Part shown: positions 41,362-48,367 of the stretch, in pieces
How the letters are laid out: each line of letters begins with the position of its first letter
Numbering within the stretch: the first letter of the stretch is position 1
From: Candidatus Dadabacteria bacterium
GTDB lineage: Bacteria > Desulfobacterota_D > UBA1144 > Nemesobacterales > Nemesobacteraceae
DNA length: 48,367 nucleotides
Direction of reading: 5' to 3'
Assembly (NCBI GenBank): GCA_022819805.1
Contig: JAJEGO010000045.1
Location: forward strand, 1 to 48,367
The notes under the pieces: model-generated
Told to the model about the DNA's origin: nothing
The model's database searches: none
Seen by the model: the letters and a program-made list of their open reading frames with translations, nothing else
Translations under genes and position numbers: made by a program

Positions 41362-42884
41362 TAGAGTCCGTCCTCGGCAAGCTCAACAGATTTCACCAAG
41401 GCTTTTACCTTGTTAACCGTCTCCTGATACTCGGTTTCGGGGTTCGAATCGGCCACTATGCCAGCCCCCGCCTGTATGTAGATTTTACCGTCTTTTATAA
41501 CGAATGTTCTTATGGTTATGCAGCTGTCCATGTTGCCCGAGAAGCTGAAGTAGCAAACGCAGCCTCCGTAGGCCCCTCTCATGCCCGGCTCGGTCTCCTC
41601 GATTATCTCCATTGCCCTTACCTTTGGCGCCCCGGAAAGGGTGCCTGCTGGGAAAGTTGCCTTTATGACGTCAAATGCGTCGGCCCCGTCGGCAAGCAGT
41701 GCGGTAACGTTTGAAACTATATGCATCACATGGGAATATCTCTCCACGATCATGAATTCGTCAACCCTGACCGAACCCATGTCGGAAACCCTTCCGAGAT
41801 CGTTTCTTGCGAGGTCAACTAGCATTATGTGCTCCGCCCTTTCTTTGGGATCCTCGATAAGTTCGGCCGCGAGGCCCTCGTCCTCGGAAACGGTCTTCCC
41901 TCTGGGACGCGTTCCGGCTATCGGGCGGCTTGCGATTCTTTTTCCCTCAACTCTCACCATTACCTCGGGAGAGGACCCGGTGAGTATCTCGTCTCCCATC
42001 CTCAGGAAAAACATGTACGGGGAAGGGTTTAATATTCTGAGAGCCCTGTAGAGATCAAAAGGATCGACTCTGAGATCCGTTTTCCATCTCTGGGATATGA
42101 CTGCCTGTATTATGTCTCCTGATTTTATGTATTCCTTGGTCCTCAGGACCGCCTCTTTGAACTCCGGGGGTTCGAAATTGGACTCAAGCTTGAATTCCTC
42201 CTCGGAAACATCCAGAGAAGTACCGTTCGTAAAGGACTCGTCGAGTGAATTTTTAAGCTTGTTTTTAAGTTCAGCTATCTTAGCCAAGGACTTTTCGTAT
42301 TCCTCTTTTGCATTTTCTACGTCGGGCACATAGGCATTTGAAATGATCTTTATCTTGCTTGTTACGTTATCGAAGGCCAAAACGGTATCCATGACCATGT
42401 AGATGGAGTCCCAGAGCTTGAGTTCGTCGGGCGAGGTGTCGGGAATATCCTCTATAAACCTGACCATGTCGTAACCGAAATAGCCGACCGCTCCCCCGTG
42501 GAATCTCGGAAGCTCCTCCGAGGAAACCGGCCTGTAGCATGAAAGCAGGTCCCTTAGCGCCAGAATCGGGTCGCCCGTGAACGTTTCGGCTTCTCCTCCC
42601 GAGCGAATTATCTCGACATTCCGACCCTTGGAGCGAAACACCACCGAGGGTTCGGTGCCCAGAAAACTGTAGCGCGCCCACTTGTCTCCACCCTCGACGC
42701 TTTCAAAAAGAAAAGAATAATCCGAGGAGTCTATCTTCCTGAAAACCGAAACCGGGGTGTCGTAATCGGCCAGAACCTCCTCCCACACGGGCACAAGATT
42801 CCCGTGTTCGAGGTGTTCGAGGAACTGCTCGTAGGAGGGAGAAATCATGGAAGGAAATGATAAGACCCGAAAAACTAAAGTCAA
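41361..42884 (-). CDS. trpE: Anthranilate synthase component I
   Basis: The chorismate-binding subunit that makes anthranilate. 507 residues from TTG 42884. The N-terminal tryptophan-binding site is SFLFESVEGGDKWARYSFLG near 55 (close to the LLES motif). The C-terminal half has SYMFFLRMGDEILTGSSPEVMVRVEGKRIASRPIAGTRPRG and MLVDLARNDLGRV, then TFPAGTLSGAPKVRAMEIIEETEP, the chorismate site. TrpE is favoured over PabB by the N-terminal regulatory motif. ATG 42848 is an alternative start; neither start has a strong ribosome site. Overlaps trpG by one base. Other trp genes are not in the window. Confidence 0.93.
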   Translation of the reverse strand: MTLVFRVLSFPSMISPSYEQFLEHLEHGNLVPVWEEVLADYDTPVSVFRKIDSSDYSFLFESVEGGDKWARYSFLGTEPSVVFRSKGRNVEIIRSGGEAETFTGDPILALRDLLSCYRPVSSEELPRFHGGAVGYFGYDMVRFIEDIPDTSPDELKLWDSIYMVMDTVLAFDNVTSKIKIISNAYVPDVENAKEEYEKSLAKIAELKNKLKNSLDESFTNGTSLDVSEEEFKLESNFEPPEFKEAVLRTKEYIKSGDIIQAVISQRWKTDLRVDPFDLYRALRILNPSPYMFFLRMGDEILTGSSPEVMVRVEGKRIASRPIAGTRPRGKTVSEDEGLAAELIEDPKERAEHIMLVDLARNDLGRVSDMGSVRVDEFMIVERYSHVMHIVSNVTALLADGADAFDVIKATFPAGTLSGAPKVRAMEIIEETEPGMRGAYGGCVCYFSFSGNMDSCITIRTFVIKDGKIYIQAGAGIVADSNPETEYQETVNKVKALVKSVELAEDGL

Positions 42885-42903
42885 GAAAGGCGCCTTTTAT
42901 AAA

Positions 42904-42920
42904 TCCCCGGGGACATTATA
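42904..42920 (-). promoter_or_regulatory. -10 element and palindrome before trpE
   Basis: A perfect TATAAT on the minus strand (42915-42920) lies 30 nt before the TTG start, but no matching -35 is seen. The 10-bp palindrome TCCCCGGGGA (42904-42913) falls at the expected start of transcription and could be an operator or a chance match. Confidence 0.3.
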
Positions 42921-42953
42921 ATTAATGGCTTAAAAATAACGGAGCAAGTTAGA

Positions 42954-44315
42954 TTGATTCTCGATAAAGCGATATTCAGAGAGTACGACATAAGGGGCAT
43001 AGCGGGAGAGAGCATCACCGAGGAGGTGGTCGAGAGGATAGGAAAAGCCTACGGAACCATGATAGCCGAGGGAGGCGGAGTGGAAGTTTCCGTTGGATAC
43101 GACTGCAGGAAATCCTCACCGGCATTTCGCGACGCCCTCTGCGAGGGAATAACCTCAACCGGCGTGGGTGTCGTAGATATAGGAATGGTCACTACTCCCA
43201 TGGTTTATTTCTCCACCTTCACTTCAGGTGTTGATGGAGGGGTGATGGTGACCGCCAGCCACAATCCCTCCCAGTACAACGGGCTTAAAATGTGCGTCGG
43301 TCAGAACTCCCTTTTCGGCGAAGGGATACAGGAAATAAGAAAATCTGTCGAAAAAGGAAAATTCAAAACTGGGAAAGGGAAAAAAAGACAAGCAGATATA
43401 GTTGATCGGTACCTGGAATTTTTTGAGCAGAACCTCCATATAGAACCGGGTATAAGGGTCGCGGCCGACGGCGGCAACGGAACCGCTGGAGTGACTTGTC
43501 CGGAGATCCTCAGAAGATTCGGCTGCGAAGTTCACGAGCTTTACATGGACCCCGACGGGGATTTTCCGAACCACCACCCGGATCCCACAGTCGAGGAGAA
43601 CCTCTCTGACATAAAGAGAAAGGTGGTGGAAGACGGTCTTGACGTGGGCTTGGCATTTGACGGGGACGCGGACAGATTAGGTATCGTCGATGAACGCGGA
43701 AACTCCATAAGCGGCGACATGCTTCTTCTTGTTTATTCGCTTGATCTTCTCGAAACAAACCCTGGAGCCACCATAATAGGGGACGTTAAATGTTCGGGGA
43801 CCCTTTTCTCCAAGATCCGGGAAGCCGGCGGAAATCCCATCATGTGGAGAACGGGCCATTCGGTTATCAAGGACAAGATGAAGAAGGAGGGCGCCGAGCT
43901 CGGAGGAGAGATGAGCGGTCACATCTTCTTTAAAAACAGGTTTTTCGGATACGACGACGCTCTTTACGCGGGGCTTCGGTTTCTTGAAATCCTCTCGAAA
44001 ACGGGAAAAAGAGCCTCGGAACTGCTGGTCGGGTTGCCGAAGACATTTGCTACTCCGGAGATAAGAGTAGATTGTCCTGATGAAATCAAGTTTCAGGTAA
44101 CAGAAACGGTAAAGAAAAAGCTCGGGGAGGAAAACGAGGTGATTGACATAGATGGAGTCAGGGTTGAGTATCCGGACGGTTGGGGACTTCTCCGGGCATC
44201 TAACACACAGCCAGCCCTCGTGCTTCGCTTTGAAGCTCAGACGGAACCTAGGCTAGCGGAGATAAGGGAAACCGTGGAGAAAACGCTTAGGGAAACGATC
44301 AGTGAGATCGGCTGA
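42954..44315 (+). CDS. Phosphomannomutase/phosphoglucomutase
   Basis: A 453-residue alpha-D-phosphohexomutase (ManB/AlgC type) that interconverts hexose 1- and 6-phosphates for nucleotide-sugar and envelope polysaccharide synthesis. Four domains with signatures: FREYDIRGIAGESITEE at the N-terminus, the phosphoserine loop TASHNPSQYNGLK near residue 100, the metal loop FDGDADRLGIVDE near 237, the sugar loop GGEMSGHIFFK near 320, and the phosphate loop RASNTQPALVLRFEA near 418. The start is TTG 42954 with GGAG 9 nt upstream. Divergent from trpE; its stop abuts the DUF35 gene's stop. Confidence 0.93.
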   Translation: MILDKAIFREYDIRGIAGESITEEVVERIGKAYGTMIAEGGGVEVSVGYDCRKSSPAFRDALCEGITSTGVGVVDIGMVTTPMVYFSTFTSGVDGGVMVTASHNPSQYNGLKMCVGQNSLFGEGIQEIRKSVEKGKFKTGKGKKRQADIVDRYLEFFEQNLHIEPGIRVAADGGNGTAGVTCPEILRRFGCEVHELYMDPDGDFPNHHPDPTVEENLSDIKRKVVEDGLDVGLAFDGDADRLGIVDERGNSISGDMLLLVYSLDLLETNPGATIIGDVKCSGTLFSKIREAGGNPIMWRTGHSVIKDKMKKEGAELGGEMSGHIFFKNRFFGYDDALYAGLRFLEILSKTGKRASELLVGLPKTFATPEIRVDCPDEIKFQVTETVKKKLGEENEVIDIDGVRVEYPDGWGLLRASNTQPALVLRFEAQTEPRLAEIRETVEKTLRETISEIG

Positions 44316-44723
44316 TCAGGAGCACTCCCTTGCCGGGATAAACTTGTAGGAACTGATATCCGTCCCGTCTGGCGCCTTCTTTATCACTCCGACCGTAATG
44401 GCCATCTCCTCGCCGAATTCAAGAGAGTCGGGATCTTCAGTTTCAACCTGCGCCATGACTCTTACGCCTTCTGGAAAATCGACAAGAGCGAGAACATAGG
44501 GCACCTTGAATTCCGGCATGCTCCTTCTCACGACCGTAAAGGAATGCAGAACACCTGTGGGGCTTAGAAGTTTCTCCTCCACGTCGTCTGTAAAACTCAC
44601 AGGGTCTGCTAGGTACCTAGGAAAGGTCCAGTTATCGGATTCCTTGCAGTAACCCGCGATCAACCTCACTCTGCCCTCATCATCCGTTGTAAACAAATCC
44701 TGTCTGAAAATATCTTCGCTCAT
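44316..44723 (-). CDS. DUF35 OB-fold protein with degenerate zinc ribbon
   Basis: A 135-residue protein of the DUF35/ChsH2 family, usually a partner of thiolase-like or acyl-CoA hydratase proteins. The C-terminal OB fold (about residues 60-130) has the family string GVLHSFTVVRRSMPEFKVPYVLALVDFPEGVRVMAQVE. The N-terminal zinc ribbon (normally two CxxC pairs) is reduced to a single Cys in LIAGYCKESDNWTFPRYLADP, so it probably does not bind zinc. No thiolase gene is adjacent. It has a strong promoter and a palindromic operator directly upstream (see those entries). Confidence 0.8.
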   Translation of the reverse strand: MSEDIFRQDLFTTDDEGRVRLIAGYCKESDNWTFPRYLADPVSFTDDVEEKLLSPTGVLHSFTVVRRSMPEFKVPYVLALVDFPEGVRVMAQVETEDPDSLEFGEEMAITVGVIKKAPDGTDISSYKFIPARECS

Positions 44724-44736
44724 GACTCTCTCTCCT

Positions 44737-44750
44737 TAAACGATCGTTTA
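44737..44750. promoter_or_regulatory. Perfect 14-bp palindrome, probable TetR-type operator
   Basis: TAAACGATCGTTTA is a perfect 14-bp inverted repeat, at about +7 to +20 of the predicted DUF35 transcript and 13 bp before its ATG. Length and symmetry are typical of TetR-family repressor sites, though no TetR gene is in the window. Confidence 0.6.
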
Positions 44751-44762
44751 GCGTGAAGGGAA

Positions 44763-44790
44763 ATTATATACAACTAAAAACAGTTTTCAA
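44763..44790 (-). promoter_or_regulatory. Strong promoter of the DUF35 gene
   Basis: On the minus strand, TTGAAA (44785-44790), 16 bp and a perfect TATAAT (44763-44768) predict a start near 44756, immediately before the palindrome. Confidence 0.65.
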
Positions 44791-44830
44791 TTCCCGCAAA
44801 ACCCCGCGGCGGAGAAGCCCTTGTTTGGGT

Positions 44831-44859
44831 TTGTAAAAAAACAGGTGAATTTGTAGAAT
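44831..44859 (+). promoter_or_regulatory. Promoter of thiD (leaderless mRNA predicted)
   Basis: TTGTAA (44831-44836), 17 bp and TAGAAT (44854-44859) put the expected transcription start at or very close to the GTG start codon at 44866. No ribosome-binding site is present. No TPP riboswitch elements are visible upstream. Confidence 0.55.
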
Positions 44860-44865
44860 CCTTAC

Positions 44866-45660
44866 GTGCCGGAAAAAATCCCAAGAGCGCTTACCGTAGC
44901 CGGATCCGATTCAAGCGGAGGGGCGGGAATCCAGGCCGACCTCAAGACTTTTACCGCCCTGGGAGTATACGGAGTTTCCGTGATCACCTCCGTTACCGCC
45001 CAGAACACCTTGGAGGTAAGCGCAATCCATGACCTTCCCGAACAGCTCGTGGGGCTGCAGTTTGACGCCGTGATGAGTGATATAGGCTGCGACGCCGCTA
45101 AGCTCGGAATGCTTTCCAACGAAAAAATCATCGAGACAGTAGCTGAAAAAATAGATCAGTACGCAATCGAAAAACTGGTCGTTGATCCCGTGATGCGTTC
45201 AAAAGACGGAACCGCCCTTTTAAGGAACTCAACGGAACTTCTAAAAAAAGAGATTCTCCCTAGGGCCCTCATAGTGACTCCGAACATACCCGAGGCGGAA
45301 ATACTAAGCTCTGTAAACATAAGCAACATAAGCGACATGAAGACCGCAGCTGAGAAGATTCACTCGCTTGGAGCAAGGAGCGTTCTTGTAAAAGGGGGAC
45401 ATCTAGCGAAAGACCATCCCGCGGTGGATATTTTTTTCGACGGGGAAACGTTTGAAGAACTGGTCAGCGAGAGGATCGAAACGAAGAACACCCACGGAAC
45501 CGGCTGCACTTTTTCGGCCGCCGTGTGCGCTTTTCTTGCAAAGGGAATGTCTCTTTCAGTTTCCCTTGAGAATTCGAAAGCCTTTATCACGGAGGCGATA
45601 AAGAATTCCCTGGAGATAGGGAAGGGCCACGGACCCCTTAATCCCTTTGGGAGATCCTGA
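44866..45660 (+). CDS. thiD: Hydroxymethylpyrimidine/phosphomethylpyrimidine kinase
   Basis: This kinase phosphorylates HMP and HMP-phosphate for thiamine synthesis. 264 residues. Family motifs: [29 protein letters not shown] at the N-terminus (substrate loop), [13 protein letters not shown] near 108, [13 protein letters not shown] near 137, VLVKGGHL near 178 and the ATP/anion hole [19 protein letters not shown] near 206. The start is GTG 44866; no alternative start fits the family alignment. It is a solitary gene, divergent from DUF35. No thiC, thiE or riboswitch is nearby. Confidence 0.96.
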   Translation: MPEKIPRALTVAGSDSSGGAGIQADLKTFTALGVYGVSVITSVTAQNTLEVSAIHDLPEQLVGLQFDAVMSDIGCDAAKLGMLSNEKIIETVAEKIDQYAIEKLVVDPVMRSKDGTALLRNSTELLKKEILPRALIVTPNIPEAEILSSVNISNISDMKTAAEKIHSLGARSVLVKGGHLAKDHPAVDIFFDGETFEELVSERIETKNTHGTGCTFSAAVCAFLAKGMSLSVSLENSKAFITEAIKNSLEIGKGHGPLNPFGRS

Positions 45661-45899
45661 AGGATATGAAACCGCCGATTTCAAGCAATGCTGTTTTTTG
45701 CGAGATGGTTTCGACAAAGTTTTTATTTGCAAAGGGGCTGTAACCGGCACTGGATGAACAATTTCAGCAGGGAAATCAAGTTTTTTTGACTTATTGTATA
45801 TAATTTCCCTATCGAAAGTGTCCGTCCGGAACGCGGAATGCTCCGAAGGACGCAGTGCAGCGAGCCGTAACGCCGGACTTTTTGCGAGGATCAGAACAC

Positions 45900-46631
45900 A
45901 TGCCTGAAAACAGAACCGACCGAACACATTCCGAACCCGAGGCACACCGGGTTCGGCTGGCAATTCCAGTGGTGGTGTTCACTGTGCTGGTTATCGCGAT
46001 TCTGACATTGGCAGGCATTGGCGCGCGTTACTGGACCCGCGGGGATTTCAACGTTATTCATGCCCTGTTGATTCTGTTCCTTTCGATTAATCTGGTGATC
46101 TGCTATTGGGAAGTGTGCCTGTTCCTCAAACGTGACTATATAGAGCTGCGCACCGAATATTGGCGCAAGCGCTGGCGGGAAACGGGCCGAAAACCAGCTA
46201 TCGAATTCCTTACTACAAAGATTCCGCTGACGAAGGTGTTGTCGCCGACGGTATGGGCGGATGTCTGGGCGACGTATTCCCAGTTCGACGGTTCCTACGC
46301 AGACCGGCGCTCATACGGCTACAATGTGGATATTGCCAACGGCTTCGTAACCCCGATCCCGACTTTGATCCTCTACGCCGCCTTCACCTTCGATATTTTG
46401 CCTGCCCTCGTCGCGGGTATCGTCGGAGTGATGCTGTTCTGGCAATGGGCGTATACGACCTCAGTTTATTGCAGTATCTTCTCGGCCAATCGGCAAACCC
46501 GGATCAGCCGAGGGGATATGTACATTTACGTCTGGGGGACAAATTCTCCATGGGTGCTTTTCGCTCTGCTGGGACTTTACGTCTCCATTCGTCTGATCCT
46601 AAACGGCGACTACAGCGTTCTGGGTTATTGA
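45900..46631 (+). CDS. Integral membrane protein of unknown function, foreign-looking codon use
   Basis: A 243-residue protein with about five hydrophobic segments: LAIPVVVFTVLVIAILTLAGIGA, VIHALLILFLSINLVICYWEVCLFL, PIPTLILYAAFTFDILPALVAGIVGVMLFWQWAY, and WVLFALLGLYVSIRLIL. Between segments 2 and 3 lies a polar loop with Arg- and Trp-rich text (TEYWRKRWRETGRKP). I recognise no family. I moved the start from 45855 to ATG 45900, which has GAGGA about 9 nt upstream. Its codons (ATT/ATC Ile, CGN Arg) contrast with the AUA/AGA-rich neighbours, as in the Kef gene. It stands alone with 175-240 bp gaps on each side. Confidence 0.7.
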   Translation: MPENRTDRTHSEPEAHRVRLAIPVVVFTVLVIAILTLAGIGARYWTRGDFNVIHALLILFLSINLVICYWEVCLFLKRDYIELRTEYWRKRWRETGRKPAIEFLTTKIPLTKVLSPTVWADVWATYSQFDGSYADRRSYGYNVDIANGFVTPIPTLILYAAFTFDILPALVAGIVGVMLFWQWAYTTSVYCSIFSANRQTRISRGDMYIYVWGTNSPWVLFALLGLYVSIRLILNGDYSVLGY

Positions 46632-46805
46632 TAACGGTTCCCAGAGTTCAGCGCTGACCGGGCCGACTGCCCGCCGGGGCGTTGTAAGGACTTCTTCGGC
46701 AAACACTATCTAGAAAGTCCGGTCCAATGTAGATTAACCCGCCGGAGTCGATTATACTAACAGTTTTCCAACCAGCCATCTTTCGAAAAGAAAAGGGAAC
46801 TGAAC

Positions 46806-47663
46806 ATGTCTAAAATCATGGATGGCAGAAAGGTCTCTCAAGACATTAAAAAATGGATCATCCGAAGGACCGAGGAGCTTAAAGACCGCACGGGCGTAGT
46901 GCCCGGTCTTGCTTCCATTCTGGTCGGCAACGATCCCGCGTCCGAAATATACGTGAGGAACAAGAGAAGAGCATGCGGAAGATGCGGAATGCTTTCAGAA
47001 GAATACAATCTTCCGGAGGAAACCTCAGAAGAGGAGCTTCTTTCGCTGATCGAGCGCCTCAACCTGGATAAAAAGATTCACGGCATACTGGTACAGCTTC
47101 CCCTTCCGTCCCATATGAACCCGGCAAGAGTGATAAGAAAGATATCCCCCGACAAAGATGCCGACGGATTCCATCCCGAGAACACCGGAAAACTGTTCCA
47201 GGAAAACCCTAGCGCCATCTCCTGCACCCCGTACGGAATAGAGAAAATTCTCGATTACTACGGCATAGAGATATTAGGCAAGCACGTAGTGGTCGTGGGA
47301 AAAAGCAACATAGTTGGAAAACCCGCGGCGGCCTTGATGCTCAACAGGGACGCCACCGTCACCATAGCCCATATCGAAACTCAAAATCTGCAGGCCGTAA
47401 CCACCATGGCGGACATACTGATAGTCGCAATAGGGGATCCGCAGTTCATAAAAAAAGAGATGATAAAGGACGGGGCCGTAGTAGTTGACGTCGGAATCAA
47501 CAGGAATGAGAAGGGAAAGATCGTCGGCGATGTTGACTTTGAGGACGTAAAGGAAAAGGCCTCCTACATAACCCCCGTTCCCGGCGGGGTGGGTCCGATG
47601 ACCGTAACCATGCTCCTTTGGAACACGCTTGAGGCGGCGGAGATATTCGCAGGGGGCATGTAG
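46806..47663 (+). CDS. folD: Methylenetetrahydrofolate dehydrogenase/cyclohydrolase
   Basis: A bifunctional enzyme that converts 5,10-methylene-THF to 10-formyl-THF. 285 residues. Motifs: GLASILVGNDPASEIYVRNKRRACGRCGM near residue 38 (catalytic Tyr and Lys), HGILVQLPLPSHMNPARVIRKISPDKDADGFHPENTGKL near 97, the NADP-binding VVVGKSNIVGKPAAALMLNRDATVTIAH near 162, and the C-terminal ITPVPGGVGPMTVTMLLWNT. A TATACT lies 48 nt upstream, but without a good -35. It converges with folK, another folate gene, with a 13-bp gap. Confidence 0.97.
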   Translation: MSKIMDGRKVSQDIKKWIIRRTEELKDRTGVVPGLASILVGNDPASEIYVRNKRRACGRCGMLSEEYNLPEETSEEELLSLIERLNLDKKIHGILVQLPLPSHMNPARVIRKISPDKDADGFHPENTGKLFQENPSAISCTPYGIEKILDYYGIEILGKHVVVVGKSNIVGKPAAALMLNRDATVTIAHIETQNLQAVTTMADILIVAIGDPQFIKKEMIKDGAVVVDVGINRNEKGKIVGDVDFEDVKEKASYITPVPGGVGPMTVTMLLWNTLEAAEIFAGGM

Positions 47664-47676
47664 CCCCAAACCGGGG

Positions 47677-48207
47677 TCAGCGAAGCGCCTCCGGGCCGTC
47701 GGTTTTCGAAATCCCCTGCGAATCCCCTAGCCCGGAACAGATGTCTTTTACCGCCATTTTCTTCGCGGGATGCCAAGCGGCCGGCTCTATCTCGAGCAGG
47801 GGTTCCAGGACAAACCTCCTTTCGTGCGCCCTTGGGTGCGGAATCACCAAGGAATCCGTGCTTATTACCAGATCCCCGTAGAAGATTATGTCGAGGTCGA
47901 TCACCCTGGGTCCCCACTTCTTCGTTTTTTTTCTCCCGATCTCCCTCTCGATTGCCTTGAGGTGATCGAGAAGCTCAAAAGGGGAAAGTTCCGTTTCCAC
48001 CTTGACCACGGCGTTTGTGAATCTCGGCTGGTCCTGCGGCCCCACGGGGTCCGACTCGTAAAGAGAGGACAGAGTCACCACATGCGCACATTTTTCGATA
48101 CTTCTCAGGGCACGGACGAAGTTCTCGCGCACGGGGCCGATGTTGGCGCCGATACCTATGAAAACAACACTTGGCGAAGTTTCGGAGTCATTCAATGGAA
48201 TACTCAC
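47677..48207 (-). CDS. folK: 2-amino-4-hydroxy-6-hydroxymethyldihydropteridine pyrophosphokinase
   Basis: This enzyme pyrophosphorylates hydroxymethyldihydropterin in folate synthesis. Motifs: VVFIGIGANIGPVRENFVRAL, VTLSSLYESDPVGPQDQPRFTNAVVKVET, FELLDHLKAIEREIGRKKTKKWGPRVIDLDIIFYGD (the HPPK signature RxxxRxDLDI) and IPHPRAHERRFVLEPLLEI. The track start GTG 48252 has no ribosome site. I prefer GTG 48207 (176 residues), which lies exactly 7 nt after a TATATT -10, as in other apparently leaderless genes here. TTG 48195, with GGTGAG 7 nt before it, is another option. No folB or folP is adjacent. Confidence 0.9.
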   Translation of the reverse strand: MSIPLNDSETSPSVVFIGIGANIGPVRENFVRALRSIEKCAHVVTLSSLYESDPVGPQDQPRFTNAVVKVETELSPFELLDHLKAIEREIGRKKTKKWGPRVIDLDIIFYGDLVISTDSLVIPHPRAHERRFVLEPLLEIEPAAWHPAKKMAVKDICSGLGDSQGISKTDGPEALR

Positions 48208-48214
48208 CACGGTT

Positions 48215-48220
48215 AATATA
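48215..48220 (-). promoter_or_regulatory. -10 element 7 nt before folK GTG (leaderless?)
   Basis: TATATT on the minus strand ends 7 nt before GTG 48207. No -35 is seen. Its value lies in matching the pattern at gltX, btuF-like and thiD. Confidence 0.35.
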
Positions 48221-48304
48221 TAATGAGGCACCGATTGAAGTCTGAAGTGCACAATTAACTCAGATAATCTTCTTTCAGTGGGAGTTTAGCACAGGGATGG
48301 ACAA

Positions 48305-48359
48305 GGGACAATGCTCTTCGCAGCGAGGGCGTAGCCCGAGCGGAGAAGAGCATTGTCCC
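48305..48359. repeat. 15-bp perfect inverted repeat with inner stem (REP-like or terminator)
   Basis: GGGACAATGCTCTTC (48305-48319) and its exact reverse complement (48345-48359) enclose a 25-bp centre that holds a further GGGC/GCCC stem (48327-48337). The whole could fold as one long, interrupted hairpin. It lacks a U-run within the window. Its length and self-complementarity resemble an extragenic palindromic repeat or a terminator of a gene beyond the edge. Confidence 0.6.
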
Positions 48360-48367
48360 CAAACCGC

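Noticed and set aside
44751-44865. TPP riboswitch upstream of thiD
   Set aside because: The conserved CTGAGA and ACCTGATC segments are absent and the gap is too short.

Overview
The window reads as a chromosomal segment of a free-living, heterotrophic Gram-negative bacterium. It has a TonB-dependent outer-membrane receptor, several lipobox-bearing binding lipoproteins and a MlaE-type permease. Nearly every gene is a housekeeping or central-metabolism gene. There is no prophage, integrase, CRISPR array, insertion sequence, tRNA or rRNA that I can see. Native genes favour AUA for isoleucine and AGA/AGG for arginine. The mix of branched-chain-amino-acid-type binding proteins, acyl-CoA carboxylase, Na+-pumping decarboxylase, luciferase-like oxidoreductases and AMP-dependent acyl-CoA ligases resembles deltaproteobacterial or Dadabacteria-like marine and soil lineages. 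That placement is an impression only and would need a phylogeny.

Layout, left part. 1-2.2 kb: rpsI (cut by the edge) and rplM, then mlaE with a small lipoprotein. 2.2-7.2 kb: a glutaredoxin, a promoter plus cobalamin riboswitch driving a BtuB-like receptor, and two divergent luciferase-like monooxygenases. 7.4-19 kb: a membrane protein, then a long minus-strand directon read gltX, coaE, pccB, biotin carboxylase, biotin carrier, three tandem LivJ-type lipoproteins and an OppA-type lipoprotein. This couples amino-acid or peptide capture with acyl-CoA carboxylation, but no permease or ATPase genes are present. 19-25.8 kb: a signal-less BtuF-like protein, two unknown small genes, fabH, an AEC transporter, the directon fur - merC - rpmG - rpmB, and a fourth LivJ-type lipoprotein.

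Layout, right part. 25.8-30 kb: an SDR oxidoreductase and a sodium-pumping decarboxylase operon (gamma, alpha, beta order). 30-33.3 kb: the classic rpmH - rnpA - yidD - yidC - jag cluster, without an adjacent dnaA. 33.3-38.4 kb: tadA and two paralogous acyl-CoA ligases flanking a Ca2+/Na+ antiporter. 38.6-40.4 kb: a Kef-type antiporter with foreign-looking codon use. 40.8-48.2 kb: trpE-trpG, a phosphomannomutase, a DUF35 protein behind an operator-like palindrome, thiD, a foreign-looking membrane protein, folD and folK. A 15-bp inverted repeat sits at the right edge.

I found no wholly new multi-gene system. The most interesting signals are regulatory. Several genes without a Shine-Dalgarno (gltX, btuF-like, thiD, folK, nearly rpmH) have a -10 hexamer ending about 6-11 nt before the start codon, suggesting leaderless mRNAs. 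A Fur-type box overlaps the expected start of the fur-like gene, which heads a directon with a MerC protein and cysteine-poor L33/L28. A perfect 14-bp palindrome sits just downstream of a strong promoter for the DUF35 gene. Three orphan binding lipoproteins are attached to a split propionyl-CoA carboxylase operon.
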